Shown: in pieces, positions 1-5,429 of the stretch
Position numbering within the stretch: position 1 is the first letter of the stretch
How the letters are laid out: every line of letters starts with the position of its first letter
From: Planctomycetales bacterium
GTDB lineage: Bacteria > Planctomycetota > Planctomycetia > Gemmatales > Gemmataceae
Direction: 5' to 3'
DNA length: 6,328 nucleotides
Assembly (NCBI GenBank): GCA_020054355.1
Contig: JAGVLI010000234.1
Span: forward strand, 1-6,328
The notes under the pieces: model-generated
What the model was told of the DNA's origin: nothing
What the model saw: the letters and a program-made list of their open reading frames with translations, nothing else
Database searches by the model: none
Program-made: the position numbers and the translations under genes

Positions 1-1
1 C

Positions 2-73
2 CAGGCCGCGTTCGTCGCGCTGCCGGAAGGCCGGATCGTGGCGCTGGATTTGAGCGTGCCCAGCGCTCGCTGA
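2..73 (+). CDS. C-terminal end of an unidentified protein (partial)
   Basis: An open frame enters from the left edge and ends at TGA 71-73. It gives 23 residues beginning QAAFVALPEGRIVALDLS. The alternation of short hydrophobic stretches with a Pro-Glu-Gly-Arg turn resembles one blade strand of a beta-propeller (PQQ- or WD-like repeat), but 23 residues are too few to assign a family. It runs in the same direction as the DUF2157 gene, 97 nt upstream of it, so it could belong to the same transcript. That it is a real gene end is inferred from position, strand and codon use (mostly G or C in third positions), not from homology. Confidence 0.5.
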   Translation, partial: QAAFVALPEGRIVALDLSVPSAR

Positions 74-158
74 GTCATACCAATCGGCAAACCGCCGCGT
101 TATAAACGGCGACACCCTCCGCCCCTGCTCATACCGCCGATCGCTCCCGATACCGTTC

Positions 159-164
159 GAGGTG
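159..164 (+). promoter_or_regulatory. Ribosome binding site that sets the DUF2157 start
   Basis: GAGGTG lies 6 nt upstream of ATG 171-173, a good Shine-Dalgarno position. The alternative in-frame GTG at 162-164 would lie inside this motif and has no site of its own, so ATG 171 is the better start. Confidence 0.6.
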
Positions 165-170
165 TTGCAC

Positions 171-1580
171 ATGGCCAAGAGCGTGCTGTCCCACCCGCAC
201 CGGACCTGGCTCCAGGGCGAGCTAAACTCCTGGCAGACACAAGGTCTGATTTCGCCGGACCAGGCGGAGCGCATCCTCGATCTCTACGAATCGCCGGCGG
301 AGATTGCCGACCGGCAGAAGTCCGTGGCGCTGTTCGTGCTGATCGGTCTGGCTGCGTCGATGATCGGCCTCGCCGCCCTGCTGCTGATCGGCTACAACTG
401 GAGCGTATTACCCGCCGCCTTCAAGTTGGTGCTCATCTTCGGCGCTGTCATCGGCACCCATGCCGCCGCCTTTCATCTCCGCTTCCGCGCCGAATGGCGC
501 GGGCTTTCAGAGGTCGTCTTCTTTCTGGGCTGTCTGCTCTACGGCGCGGGCATGGGGTTGATCTCGCAGATCTTTCACGTCAACTCCCACTTGCCCGACG
601 GCCTCTGGTGGTGGGCCTTGGGCGTGCTGCCCTTCGCGCTCCTGCTCGATACCATGCTGCTGCACCTCTTGCTGACCGCCTTGCTGGCCCTGTGGGTCGG
701 CGTGGAAGTGATCGGCTTTCCGCACGTGGGCGGCTGGCTGTTCGGCCGCTGGCGGTGGCTGCCCAATATCGCCCTTAGCCTGCCGTTCCTGACCTTGCCC
801 GGCTTCGTCTGGGCCTATCGCAAGGGTTCGCCCGCCACGCTCGGCCTGTACGCGCCGCTGCTGGCCTGGTGGCTGCTGCTGTTGCCGCTTGCTTTTCATC
901 GCGAGTTCTATCCCATCTACCTGATCGGCGCGATCGGCGGCCTGATGCTGGTCGTGGCCGAGAGCCATCCGGCCGGCAGCCGGTTTGCCATTCCGTATCG
1001 TTTGTACGGCGTGCTGATCTCGGCGGGCATCCTGATTCCGCTGAGCTTTCACGCGGTCAACAAGGAACTGGCCCGCGACCCCCACTTGCTGGCCGGGATC
1101 ATCCAGACGGGCGGTATCATCCTGGGCACGGTCGCGGCGGTGGCTGCGGGTGTCTGGCTGAAGCGCCGCGCGGAAACCGAGGCCAACCCGTACCAGGACG
1201 AACTGCTCGCCTTCGTCAGCCGGCAATGGCTGCCCCTGTGCGTCCAATTGCTCATGGCGTTTCTGGCTTCGTGGACCGTGCTCTTCGGTCAGGTCGCCGA
1301 CCGCGATTTCACCGCCATCGTGCCGACCGTGCTGGCCAACGCCGCGATGATCGGCTTCGCCTTCTGGCTGATGCGCGTGGGCTTGAACGAGGACCGGGGC
1401 CTGCCGTTCGCCGCCGGCGTGGGCTTCTTCCTGCTGTGGGCCGTGCTGCGCTACTTCGACCTGTTCGGCAACCTGGGCGGCATTCTCGGCGCCTCGTGTC
1501 TGTTCTTCCTCTGTGGCTTGGCGTTGCTGGGCGTGGCGCTCTACTGGCGCCGCCGGAAGGAGGTCCGCCATGCAGTCTGA
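171..1580 (+). CDS. DUF2157 polytopic membrane protein
   Basis: This 469-residue inner-membrane protein belongs to the DUF2157 family; its molecular function is unknown. The N-terminal cytosolic part (about residues 10-50) has the family's helical signature, WLQGELNSWQTQGLI followed by a short helix ending ILDLY. The rest is almost all hydrophobic: about 12-14 membrane segments can be picked out, for example near 51-74, 83-102, 114-136, 144-182, 197-214, 224-263, 277-294, 307-329, 382-402 and 435-457. The segment around 130-157 (SQIFHVNSHLPDGLWWWALG) matches the conserved Q-x-x-H ... LW block of this family. The C-terminus is a basic tail (WRRRKEVRH), as expected for a cytosolic end. The last 11 nt overlap the start of the GDYXXLXY gene, which is the usual partner of DUF2157 and suggests a coupled pair acting together in the envelope. 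Family assignment is confident; any function would be guesswork. Confidence 0.88.
   Translation: MAKSVLSHPHRTWLQGELNSWQTQGLISPDQAERILDLYESPAEIADRQKSVALFVLIGLAASMIGLAALLLIGYNWSVLPAAFKLVLIFGAVIGTHAAAFHLRFRAEWRGLSEVVFFLGCLLYGAGMGLISQIFHVNSHLPDGLWWWALGVLPFALLLDTMLLHLLLTALLALWVGVEVIGFPHVGGWLFGRWRWLPNIALSLPFLTLPGFVWAYRKGSPATLGLYAPLLAWWLLLLPLAFHREFYPIYLIGAIGGLMLVVAESHPAGSRFAIPYRLYGVLISAGILIPLSFHAVNKELARDPHLLAGIIQTGGIILGTVAAVAAGVWLKRRAETEANPYQDELLAFVSRQWLPLCVQLLMAFLASWTVLFGQVADRDFTAIVPTVLANAAMIGFAFWLMRVGLNEDRGLPFAAGVGFFLLWAVLRYFDLFGNLGGILGASCLFFLCGLALLGVALYWRRRKEVRHAV
1558..1563 (+). promoter_or_regulatory. Strong ribosome binding site of the GDYXXLXY gene
   Basis: AGGAGG ends 6 nt before ATG 1570. 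It is a near-perfect anti-16S match lying inside the 3' end of the DUF2157 coding region. It fixes the start at 1570 rather than at the in-frame ATG at 1513, which has no such site and lies deep inside the upstream gene. Confidence 0.75.
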
Positions 1581-2154
1581 AGCGTATCCAGTCGCCGAGG
1601 CATTGCCCTTGCGCCGCCGGGACCGCTGGCTCTCCTGGCTGAAAGGCCGGGAACGCGGCCTGCTGCTGGCGGCGGTCGGTCTGCAGGTGTTCGTGCTGCT
1701 GGCGCTGACCGTCATGCGCATCATCATCCTGGCACGGGGCGAAACCGTGCTGCTGCGGCTCACGTCGCTCAACTGGCGCGACCAGTACCGCGACGACCAT
1801 GTGATCCTGAACTACGAGTTCAGCCAGCTGCCGCCGGCCGGCGTTCAGGGACTGGTGCCCAACGCCCCGGACCTGTGGCGCGACCGGACGGTTTACGTGA
1901 CTTTGATCCCCGACAACGACGGCCGGCACTGGCGCATCGGCACGCTGAGCGTCAACCGCCCGACCACCGGCGTCAAGTACATCCGGGGCCAGGTCAAGGA
2001 CTGGCGCCGGCTGGAATGCGGCATCGAATCGTACCTCCTGCCGCCCGGTCAGCGGTCGGACTACGAACGAGCGGCGCGCGAGGGCCGACTTTCGGCCGAA
2101 GTGTCGCTGACGCCGGATGGACAGGCTGCCCTGCGTGAGCTACACCTGGAGTAA
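1570..2154 (+). CDS. GDYXXLXY-family protein
   Basis: This 194-residue protein has a basic cytosolic N-terminus (about 15-29), one membrane anchor at about residues 31-54 and a C-terminal domain on the outer side. It fits the GDYXXLXY family, whose function is unknown and which is typically encoded directly after DUF2157. The name-giving motif sits just after the anchor (residues 75-82), but here it reads DDHVILNY: the Leu and last Tyr are kept, while Gly and the first Tyr are replaced by Asp and His. Further family features are VYVTLIP (strand near the middle), the ECGIESYLLPPGQ block (about 150-163) and the final V-S-L-T-P-D-G-x-A-A-L-R-E-L segment. It overlaps DUF2157 by 11 nt and the next gene by 1 nt (TAATG), so all three are probably translated from one mRNA. 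It probably forms a membrane complex or functional pair with the DUF2157 protein (inference). Confidence 0.85.
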   Translation: MQSEAYPVAEALPLRRRDRWLSWLKGRERGLLLAAVGLQVFVLLALTVMRIIILARGETVLLRLTSLNWRDQYRDDHVILNYEFSQLPPAGVQGLVPNAPDLWRDRTVYVTLIPDNDGRHWRIGTLSVNRPTTGVKYIRGQVKDWRRLECGIESYLLPPGQRSDYERAAREGRLSAEVSLTPDGQAALRELHLE

Positions 2155-3206
2155 TGAACAACTTCCTGATTTACGGCGCGACGGGCTACACCGGCGAACT
2201 CATCGCCCGCGAGGCGGTTCGACGCGGTCTGAAACCGACGCTGACGGGCCGCAACCGCGAAGCCGTCACCAAACTCGCGAACGAATTGCAGCTGCCAGCC
2301 CGCATCTTCAACCTCGACGACCCCGCCGCCCTCGATGCCGGCTTGCGGGGCATGACCGCCATCCTGCACTGCGCCGGCCCGTTCGCGCACACCTTTCGAG
2401 CCGTGGCGGATGCCTGCCTGCGCACGAAAACACACTACCTCGACATCACCGGCGAGATTGCGGTCTTCGAGGGACTGGCGGCCCGCGACGCTGAAGCGAA
2501 TGCAGCAGGCGTCATGCTGCTGCCCGGCGTCGGTTTCGACGTGGTCCCGTCCGATTGCCTGGCTGCCCATCTCAAACGCCGACTGCCGAGTGCCACGCAC
2601 CTGGCACTGGGCATGCACACCGTCGGTGGCATGTCGCGCGGCACGGCCACGACCATCGCGGAGAACCTGCATCGCGGCGGGGCGATTCGGCAGCACGGCA
2701 AGATCGTGCCGGTGCCGGCTGCCTACCGCACGCGCGACATCGACTTCGGCACGGGGCCGTTGTCCGCGATGACCATTCCCTGGGGCGACGTGTCCACGGC
2801 GTATCACAGTACGGGCATTCCGAACATCGAAGTCTACATGGCAGCGCCCAAGGGACAGCAACTCGCCGCGAAGCTGAGCCGGTACGCGAAATGGCTGCTC
2901 GGCTCGTCGTGGGTGCAGAATTATCTGAAGAAGCGGATTCGCGACCGGCAGCCCGGACCATCGCCGGAACAGCGGGCCAACGGCAAGACCTATCTCTGGG
3001 GTGAAGCGACGGACGATGCGGGGCAGAAGGTTGTCTCCCGGCAAAGTGGGCCGGAAGGCTACACGCTGACCGCGCTCGCCGCGTTGCTGGTAACAGAGAA
3101 GGTGCTGGCAGGGGAAGCGCCGCCGGGCTTTCAAACACCGGCGAAGGCGTATGGCCCAGACCTGGTGCTGGCGATTCCTGGGGTAGTGCGCGAGGATGTA
3201 GAGTAG
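2154..3206 (+). CDS. Saccharopine dehydrogenase-like NAD(P)-binding oxidoreductase (trans-acting enoyl reductase type)
   Basis: This 350-residue soluble protein has an N-terminal Rossmann fold of the saccharopine dehydrogenase NADP-binding type. The dinucleotide loop GATGYTG is at residues 8-14. TGRN follows at 31-34, where the Arg would favour NADP(H). CAGPF at 73-77, YLDITGE at 95-101 and PGVGFDVVPSD at 124-134 are the characteristic blocks of the enoyl-reductase-like subgroup (relatives of mycobacterial trans-acting enoyl reductase). The C-terminus closes with GYTLTALAALLVTEKVL (302-318) and PPGFQTPAKAYG (323-334), also typical of that subgroup. Reaction and substrate are not known; family members are usually annotated by similarity only. 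The start overlaps the previous stop (TAATG). GGAG lies only 2 nt upstream of the ATG, too close for a normal site, so translational coupling is likely. The start must be near here because the Rossmann loop begins 7 residues in. Complete, with no sign of damage. Confidence 0.88.
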   Translation: MNNFLIYGATGYTGELIAREAVRRGLKPTLTGRNREAVTKLANELQLPARIFNLDDPAALDAGLRGMTAILHCAGPFAHTFRAVADACLRTKTHYLDITGEIAVFEGLAARDAEANAAGVMLLPGVGFDVVPSDCLAAHLKRRLPSATHLALGMHTVGGMSRGTATTIAENLHRGGAIRQHGKIVPVPAAYRTRDIDFGTGPLSAMTIPWGDVSTAYHSTGIPNIEVYMAAPKGQQLAAKLSRYAKWLLGSSWVQNYLKKRIRDRQPGPSPEQRANGKTYLWGEATDDAGQKVVSRQSGPEGYTLTALAALLVTEKVLAGEAPPGFQTPAKAYGPDLVLAIPGVVREDVE

Positions 3207-3207
3207 C

Positions 3208-3224
3208 TCGCCGCTCCGCGGCGG
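3208..3224. terminator. Short GC hairpin between convergent genes (possible terminator)
   Basis: CGCCGC at 3209-3214 pairs with GCGGCG at 3218-3223 around a TCC loop, and a T-G pair can extend it by one. It begins 2 nt after the reductase stop and lies in the 36-nt gap between convergent genes, where a bidirectional terminator would be expected. There is no T-run on either side, so it is not a canonical intrinsic terminator, and such short GC stems arise easily in this composition. Confidence 0.25.
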
Positions 3225-3242
3225 CACGCGGCGCTGCTGCGA

Positions 3243-3614
3243 CTATCCGGCCGGCGGCTCGTCACCGAGTCTATCGCAATGCGTGTGAATCCAGAGATGG
3301 GTGAATCGATACACCGCATACCAAAGAACAGCCGCCGCAACCAGGACCAGCGGAGCCAAGATCAGGTTGTGTGCATGGCACTCCAGCAATCGTAATGGCT
3401 GCTTGACGCCGATTTCGGGGGCGAGGAAATTGCTCCAGAGTGTTCCCAGCAAAGCCCAAAACGAACCGCTGTCAGTCAGAATCTCGCGATACCCAACGTC
3501 AGTGACGCTCCAGATCGGCAGCACCGACGCGACCAACAGAAACAATAATGCGCTGCCCCCGGCGACCCGCACCGGGTAGTTTGGCGGTTTACTCTGGATG
3601 TCGATTTCATCCAT
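3243..3614 (-). CDS. Hypothetical small membrane protein
   Basis: I do not recognise the family of this 123-residue protein. It has a short polar N-terminus (MDEIDIQSKPPNYPVRV), a clear hydrophobic segment at about 17-36, a weaker aromatic-rich one at about 52-67 and a strong one at about 84-103. The C-terminal tail is polar and His-containing (H107, H110, H112, with H80 and H82 before the last membrane segment). This layout suggests two or three membrane passes in the inner membrane. I chose ATG 3614 over the in-frame TTG at 3641 because it gives a normal start codon directly before an acidic head; neither has a good ribosome binding site. The gene is convergent with the reductase and less GC-rich than its neighbours. 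It is separated from the DUF1501 gene, on the same strand, by about 310 nt containing a strong terminator, so it should have its own promoter, although none could be recognised. Confidence 0.6.
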   Translation of the reverse strand: MDEIDIQSKPPNYPVRVAGGSALLFLLVASVLPIWSVTDVGYREILTDSGSFWALLGTLWSNFLAPEIGVKQPLRLLECHAHNLILAPLVLVAAAVLWYAVYRFTHLWIHTHCDRLGDEPPAG

Positions 3615-3810
3615 TGGTTCACGCCAGAATATTCGCGCCAAAGGTCATCGCAAAGGTGTCAGGAACCTTAATAGGGTGCCGTTTCGATCCATTCGGGCAA
3701 AATGTAAAGTGGCGAGAGTCATTGCTGGCGCCCATCGCACAACCACTTCCCACATCCTGCCAAAGCGAGCTGCGTGCGTTCAAGGGCAATCGGGCACGAC
3801 GGGTCAATTT

Positions 3811-3878
3811 GGCGGACAGGGTATAAAACCCCAATAAAAACACCCTGTCCGCCAGGGGGAGAGCTTGGCGGACAGGGT
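3811..3878. repeat. Three copies of a 12-nt arm in alternating orientation
   Basis: GGCGGACAGGGT occurs at 3811-3822 and 3867-3878, and its exact complement ACCCTGTCCGCC at 3842-3853. The two direct copies share a further TT on the left (TTGGCGGACAGGGT). The middle arm can pair with either neighbour, giving two mutually exclusive 12-13 bp hairpins with loops of 19 and 11 nt. Three exact copies in 68 nt cannot be chance. This could be a duplicated terminator arm or a member of a dispersed repeat family. Confidence 0.85.
3833..3878 (-). terminator. Intrinsic terminator of the DUF1553-DUF1501 transcript
   Basis: Read on the minus strand, ACCCTGTCCGCCA (3878 down to 3866) pairs over 13 bp with TGGCGGACAGGGT (3854 down to 3842). 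The loop is 11 nt. It is followed at once by GTTTTTATTGG (3841 down to 3831), a clear U-tract. It starts about 47 nt after the DUF1501 stop codon, the expected place. On the plus strand no U-run follows either hairpin, so it should act mainly on minus-strand transcripts. A further copy of the first arm lies downstream and could compete for pairing. Confidence 0.75.
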
Positions 3879-3906
3879 CGCGCCGGGCGCCAGGGCACCC
3901 GGCGCG
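3879..3906. repeat. GC-rich inverted repeat next to the terminator
   Basis: CGCGCCGGG at 3879-3887 is an exact inverted match to CCCGGCGCG at 3898-3906. Inside, GC at 3889-3890 pairs with GC at 3895-3896 after one mismatch, closing a 4-nt loop. It lies between the DUF1501 stop and the intrinsic terminator. Another small stem (CGCGGA 3903-3908 with TCCGCG 3913-3918) overlaps it. It may stabilise the mRNA 3' end or slow polymerase before the terminator (inference). Confidence 0.55.
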
Positions 3907-3924
3907 GAAGTCTCCGCGGAGCCA

Positions 3925-5337
3925 TCACGCCAGAATATCCTTGATAATCTCGCCATGCACGTCGGTCAGGCGCATGTCCCGGCCGCCGAAGCGATAGGTC
4001 AGCTTCTTGTGGTCCATGCCCAGCAGGTGCAGCATGGTGGCGTGCAGGTCGTGCATCTCCACCTTGTTCTCGACGACGTAGTAGCCGTAGTCGTCGGTCT
4101 TGCCGTAAATCGTGCCGCCCTTGACGCCGCCGCCCGCCAGCCAGACGGTGAAGCCGAAGGGGTTGTGATCGCGGCCGTCCGAACCCTGCGCCATCGGCGT
4201 CCGGCCAAATTCGCCGCCCCAGAGCACCAGCGTCGAATCGAGCAGGCCGCGCGCTTTCAGGTCTTTCAGCAGGCCGGCAACGGGCTTGTCGGTGGCGCGG
4301 GCGTTGTTCTCGTGGCCGGACTTCAGGTTGCCGTGCTGGTCCCAGCGATCAGCGCCCACGTGCGGGCACAGCACCTCGATGAAGCGCACGCCCTTTTCGA
4401 TCAGCCGGCGGGCCAGCAAGCACTGCTTGGCGAAGATCTGCGTCTGCTGATAGGGGTCGCTGAAGCCGTAGAGGTCGCGGGTGGCCTTGCTTTCGCCCTC
4501 GAACTTCAAGAGGTCGGGCACCGCCGTCTGCATGCGGAAGGCCAGTTCGTAGTTGGCGATGGCCGATTCCAGCTGGTCTTCCTTGCCGAGTCGGTCGAGC
4601 AAGCCCTGATCGAGCTTGCGCAGCAGGGCCAGCTTCTTCTCCTGCATCACCGGGCTGGCTTCACGGCGTTGCAGGTCGGCCACCGGGTTCGGGCCATGCT
4701 GGAACAGTGAACCCTGGAACGAAGCAGGCAAGAAGCCGCTGTTGAAGCAATCGAGGCCACCGGGCGGGATCAGACCGCTGTCCAGGACGATGAAGCCGGG
4801 CAGTTCCTGGCATTCGCTGCCCAGGCCATACGTCACCCAGGAACCCATGCTCGGCCGGCCCTGCTGGCCGTGGCCGGAATGGATGAAGTAATTCGCGTTG
4901 GTATGCTCGGAGAAGTTCGAGGTCATCGAGCGGATGATGGCCAAATCGTCCACGCATTCGGCGACGTGCGGGAACAGGTCGCTGACGGGAATGCCGCTCT
5001 TGCCCCGCTTCTTGAAGGGCCACGGCGACTTCATGACCTTGCCGACGTTGTTGAACTGCGTCGGCGGCACCGCCATCTTGATGGGCTGGCCGTGTTCGGC
5101 GTCCAGGCGGGGCTTCGGGTCGAAGGTATCGACCTGCGACGGCCCGCCGTCCATGAACAGGAAGATGACGTTCTTCGCCTTCGCCGGATGATGCGTCTTG
5201 CCGACCGCTTGCGGTTTAGCACCGAAAGCCGGCTCGTTCAGCAGCGCCGACAGGGCCAGCGCCCCGAAGCCATTAGCGCACTGGCGCAACATCTGACGGC
5301 GCGTGGGCGGCGGTGCGAGAAAGCGGTGGCAGTGCAT
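3925..5337 (-). CDS. DUF1501 protein with Tat signal (sulfatase/alkaline-phosphatase-like fold)
   Basis: This 470-residue protein, a normal length for DUF1501, is exported by the twin-arginine route. TRRQML at residues 12-17 is followed by a hydrophobic stretch ending near A40, as in planctomycete DUF1501 leaders. The mature part has the family blocks: NVIFLFMDGGPSQVDTFDPK (56-75), WDQHGN (332-337), WGGEFGRTP (373-381), GRDHNP (388-393), DLHATMLHLLG (430-440) and a terminal FGGRDMRLTDVHGEI block. Asp, His and Glu in these motifs are placed like the metal ligands of the alkaline phosphatase superfamily, so a hydrolase acting on phosphate or sulfate esters is plausible, but neither substrate nor activity is established. 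ATG 5337 is chosen because the Tat motif begins 11 residues in; an upstream extension to 5487 would translate the inverted repeat and part of the upstream gene. A G7 run ends 11 nt before the start and could serve as a poor ribosome site. It follows DUF1553 after 92 nt, the typical tandem. Confidence 0.93.
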   Translation of the reverse strand: MHCHRFLAPPPTRRQMLRQCANGFGALALSALLNEPAFGAKPQAVGKTHHPAKAKNVIFLFMDGGPSQVDTFDPKPRLDAEHGQPIKMAVPPTQFNNVGKVMKSPWPFKKRGKSGIPVSDLFPHVAECVDDLAIIRSMTSNFSEHTNANYFIHSGHGQQGRPSMGSWVTYGLGSECQELPGFIVLDSGLIPPGGLDCFNSGFLPASFQGSLFQHGPNPVADLQRREASPVMQEKKLALLRKLDQGLLDRLGKEDQLESAIANYELAFRMQTAVPDLLKFEGESKATRDLYGFSDPYQQTQIFAKQCLLARRLIEKGVRFIEVLCPHVGADRWDQHGNLKSGHENNARATDKPVAGLLKDLKARGLLDSTLVLWGGEFGRTPMAQGSDGRDHNPFGFTVWLAGGGVKGGTIYGKTDDYGYYVVENKVEMHDLHATMLHLLGMDHKKLTYRFGGRDMRLTDVHGEIIKDILA

Positions 5338-5358
5338 GGTAATATCAACCCCCCCATC

Positions 5359-5420
5359 GTTTAGCCGCGAGCCGAAGGCGAGCGCTGGCGAGAGCGCTCG
5401 CCTCCGGCTCGCGGCTAAAC
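5359..5420. repeat. 28-bp near-perfect inverted repeat (REP-like hairpin)
   Basis: The left arm 5359-5386 (begins GTTTAGCCGCGAGCCG) and the right arm 5393-5420 (ends CGGCTCGCGGCTAAAC) match over 27 of 28 positions around the 6-nt loop GGCGAG. The one mismatch (A5375 opposite C5404) becomes a U-G pair in minus-strand RNA, so that transcript can fold without interruption. It fills most of the spacer between the DUF1553 stop and the DUF1501 start. There is no U-tract after it on the minus strand (GATGGGGGGG follows), so it is probably not a full terminator. It resembles dispersed palindromes (REP/BIME-like) known in bacterial intergenic regions, and may protect the upstream mRNA end or tune DUF1501 expression. 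That role is inferred. Confidence 0.85.
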
Positions 5421-5429
5421 AAATTTGCT

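Larger units (their letters stand above)
3615..3924. other. Intergenic stretch without a credible gene
   Basis: About 310 nt separate the DUF1501 stop from the small membrane gene. Several short open frames (up to 92 codons) cross it on both strands, but none has a convincing start site, domain or codon pattern. Row-by-row hand counts near 3601-3720 give about 48% GC, well below the mid-60s typical of the flanking genes. The right third (3811-3918) is dense in inverted repeats, described separately. Any promoter of the membrane gene must lie around 3620-3800. On the minus strand a TTTACA (3705-3710) resembles a -35 box but has no matching -10 at the right distance. Confidence 0.6.

Noticed and set aside
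78..106. Possible promoter with TATAAA at 101-106 upstream of DUF2157
   Set aside because: The hexamer at the right distance upstream (TACCAA) matches the -35 consensus at only two positions, so the AT-rich box alone is not enough.
507..1772. 421-codon open frame on the minus strand across the DUF2157 gene
   Set aside because: It is antisense to a confidently assigned membrane protein. Its translation is low-complexity Gln/Arg/Ala-rich with no domain, typical of an antisense shadow in GC-rich DNA.
2061..3227. 388-codon minus-strand frame across the reductase gene
   Set aside because: It lies antisense to a complete, motif-rich Rossmann protein, and its own translation is Arg/Gly-rich without recognisable features.
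3615..3641. TTG start adding nine residues to the small membrane protein
   Set aside because: There is no ribosome site for the TTG, and ATG 3614 gives a natural acidic start. It cannot be fully excluded.
3619..3843. 74-codon minus-strand frame in the intergenic stretch
   Set aside because: Its start overlaps the terminator hairpin and U-tract and the translation shows no domain; kept only as part of the direct-repeat observation.
3865..4710. 281-codon plus-strand frame opposite DUF1501
   Set aside because: It begins inside the terminator repeats and mirrors DUF1501 codons; the Val/Ala/Gln-rich product has no family match I can recognise.
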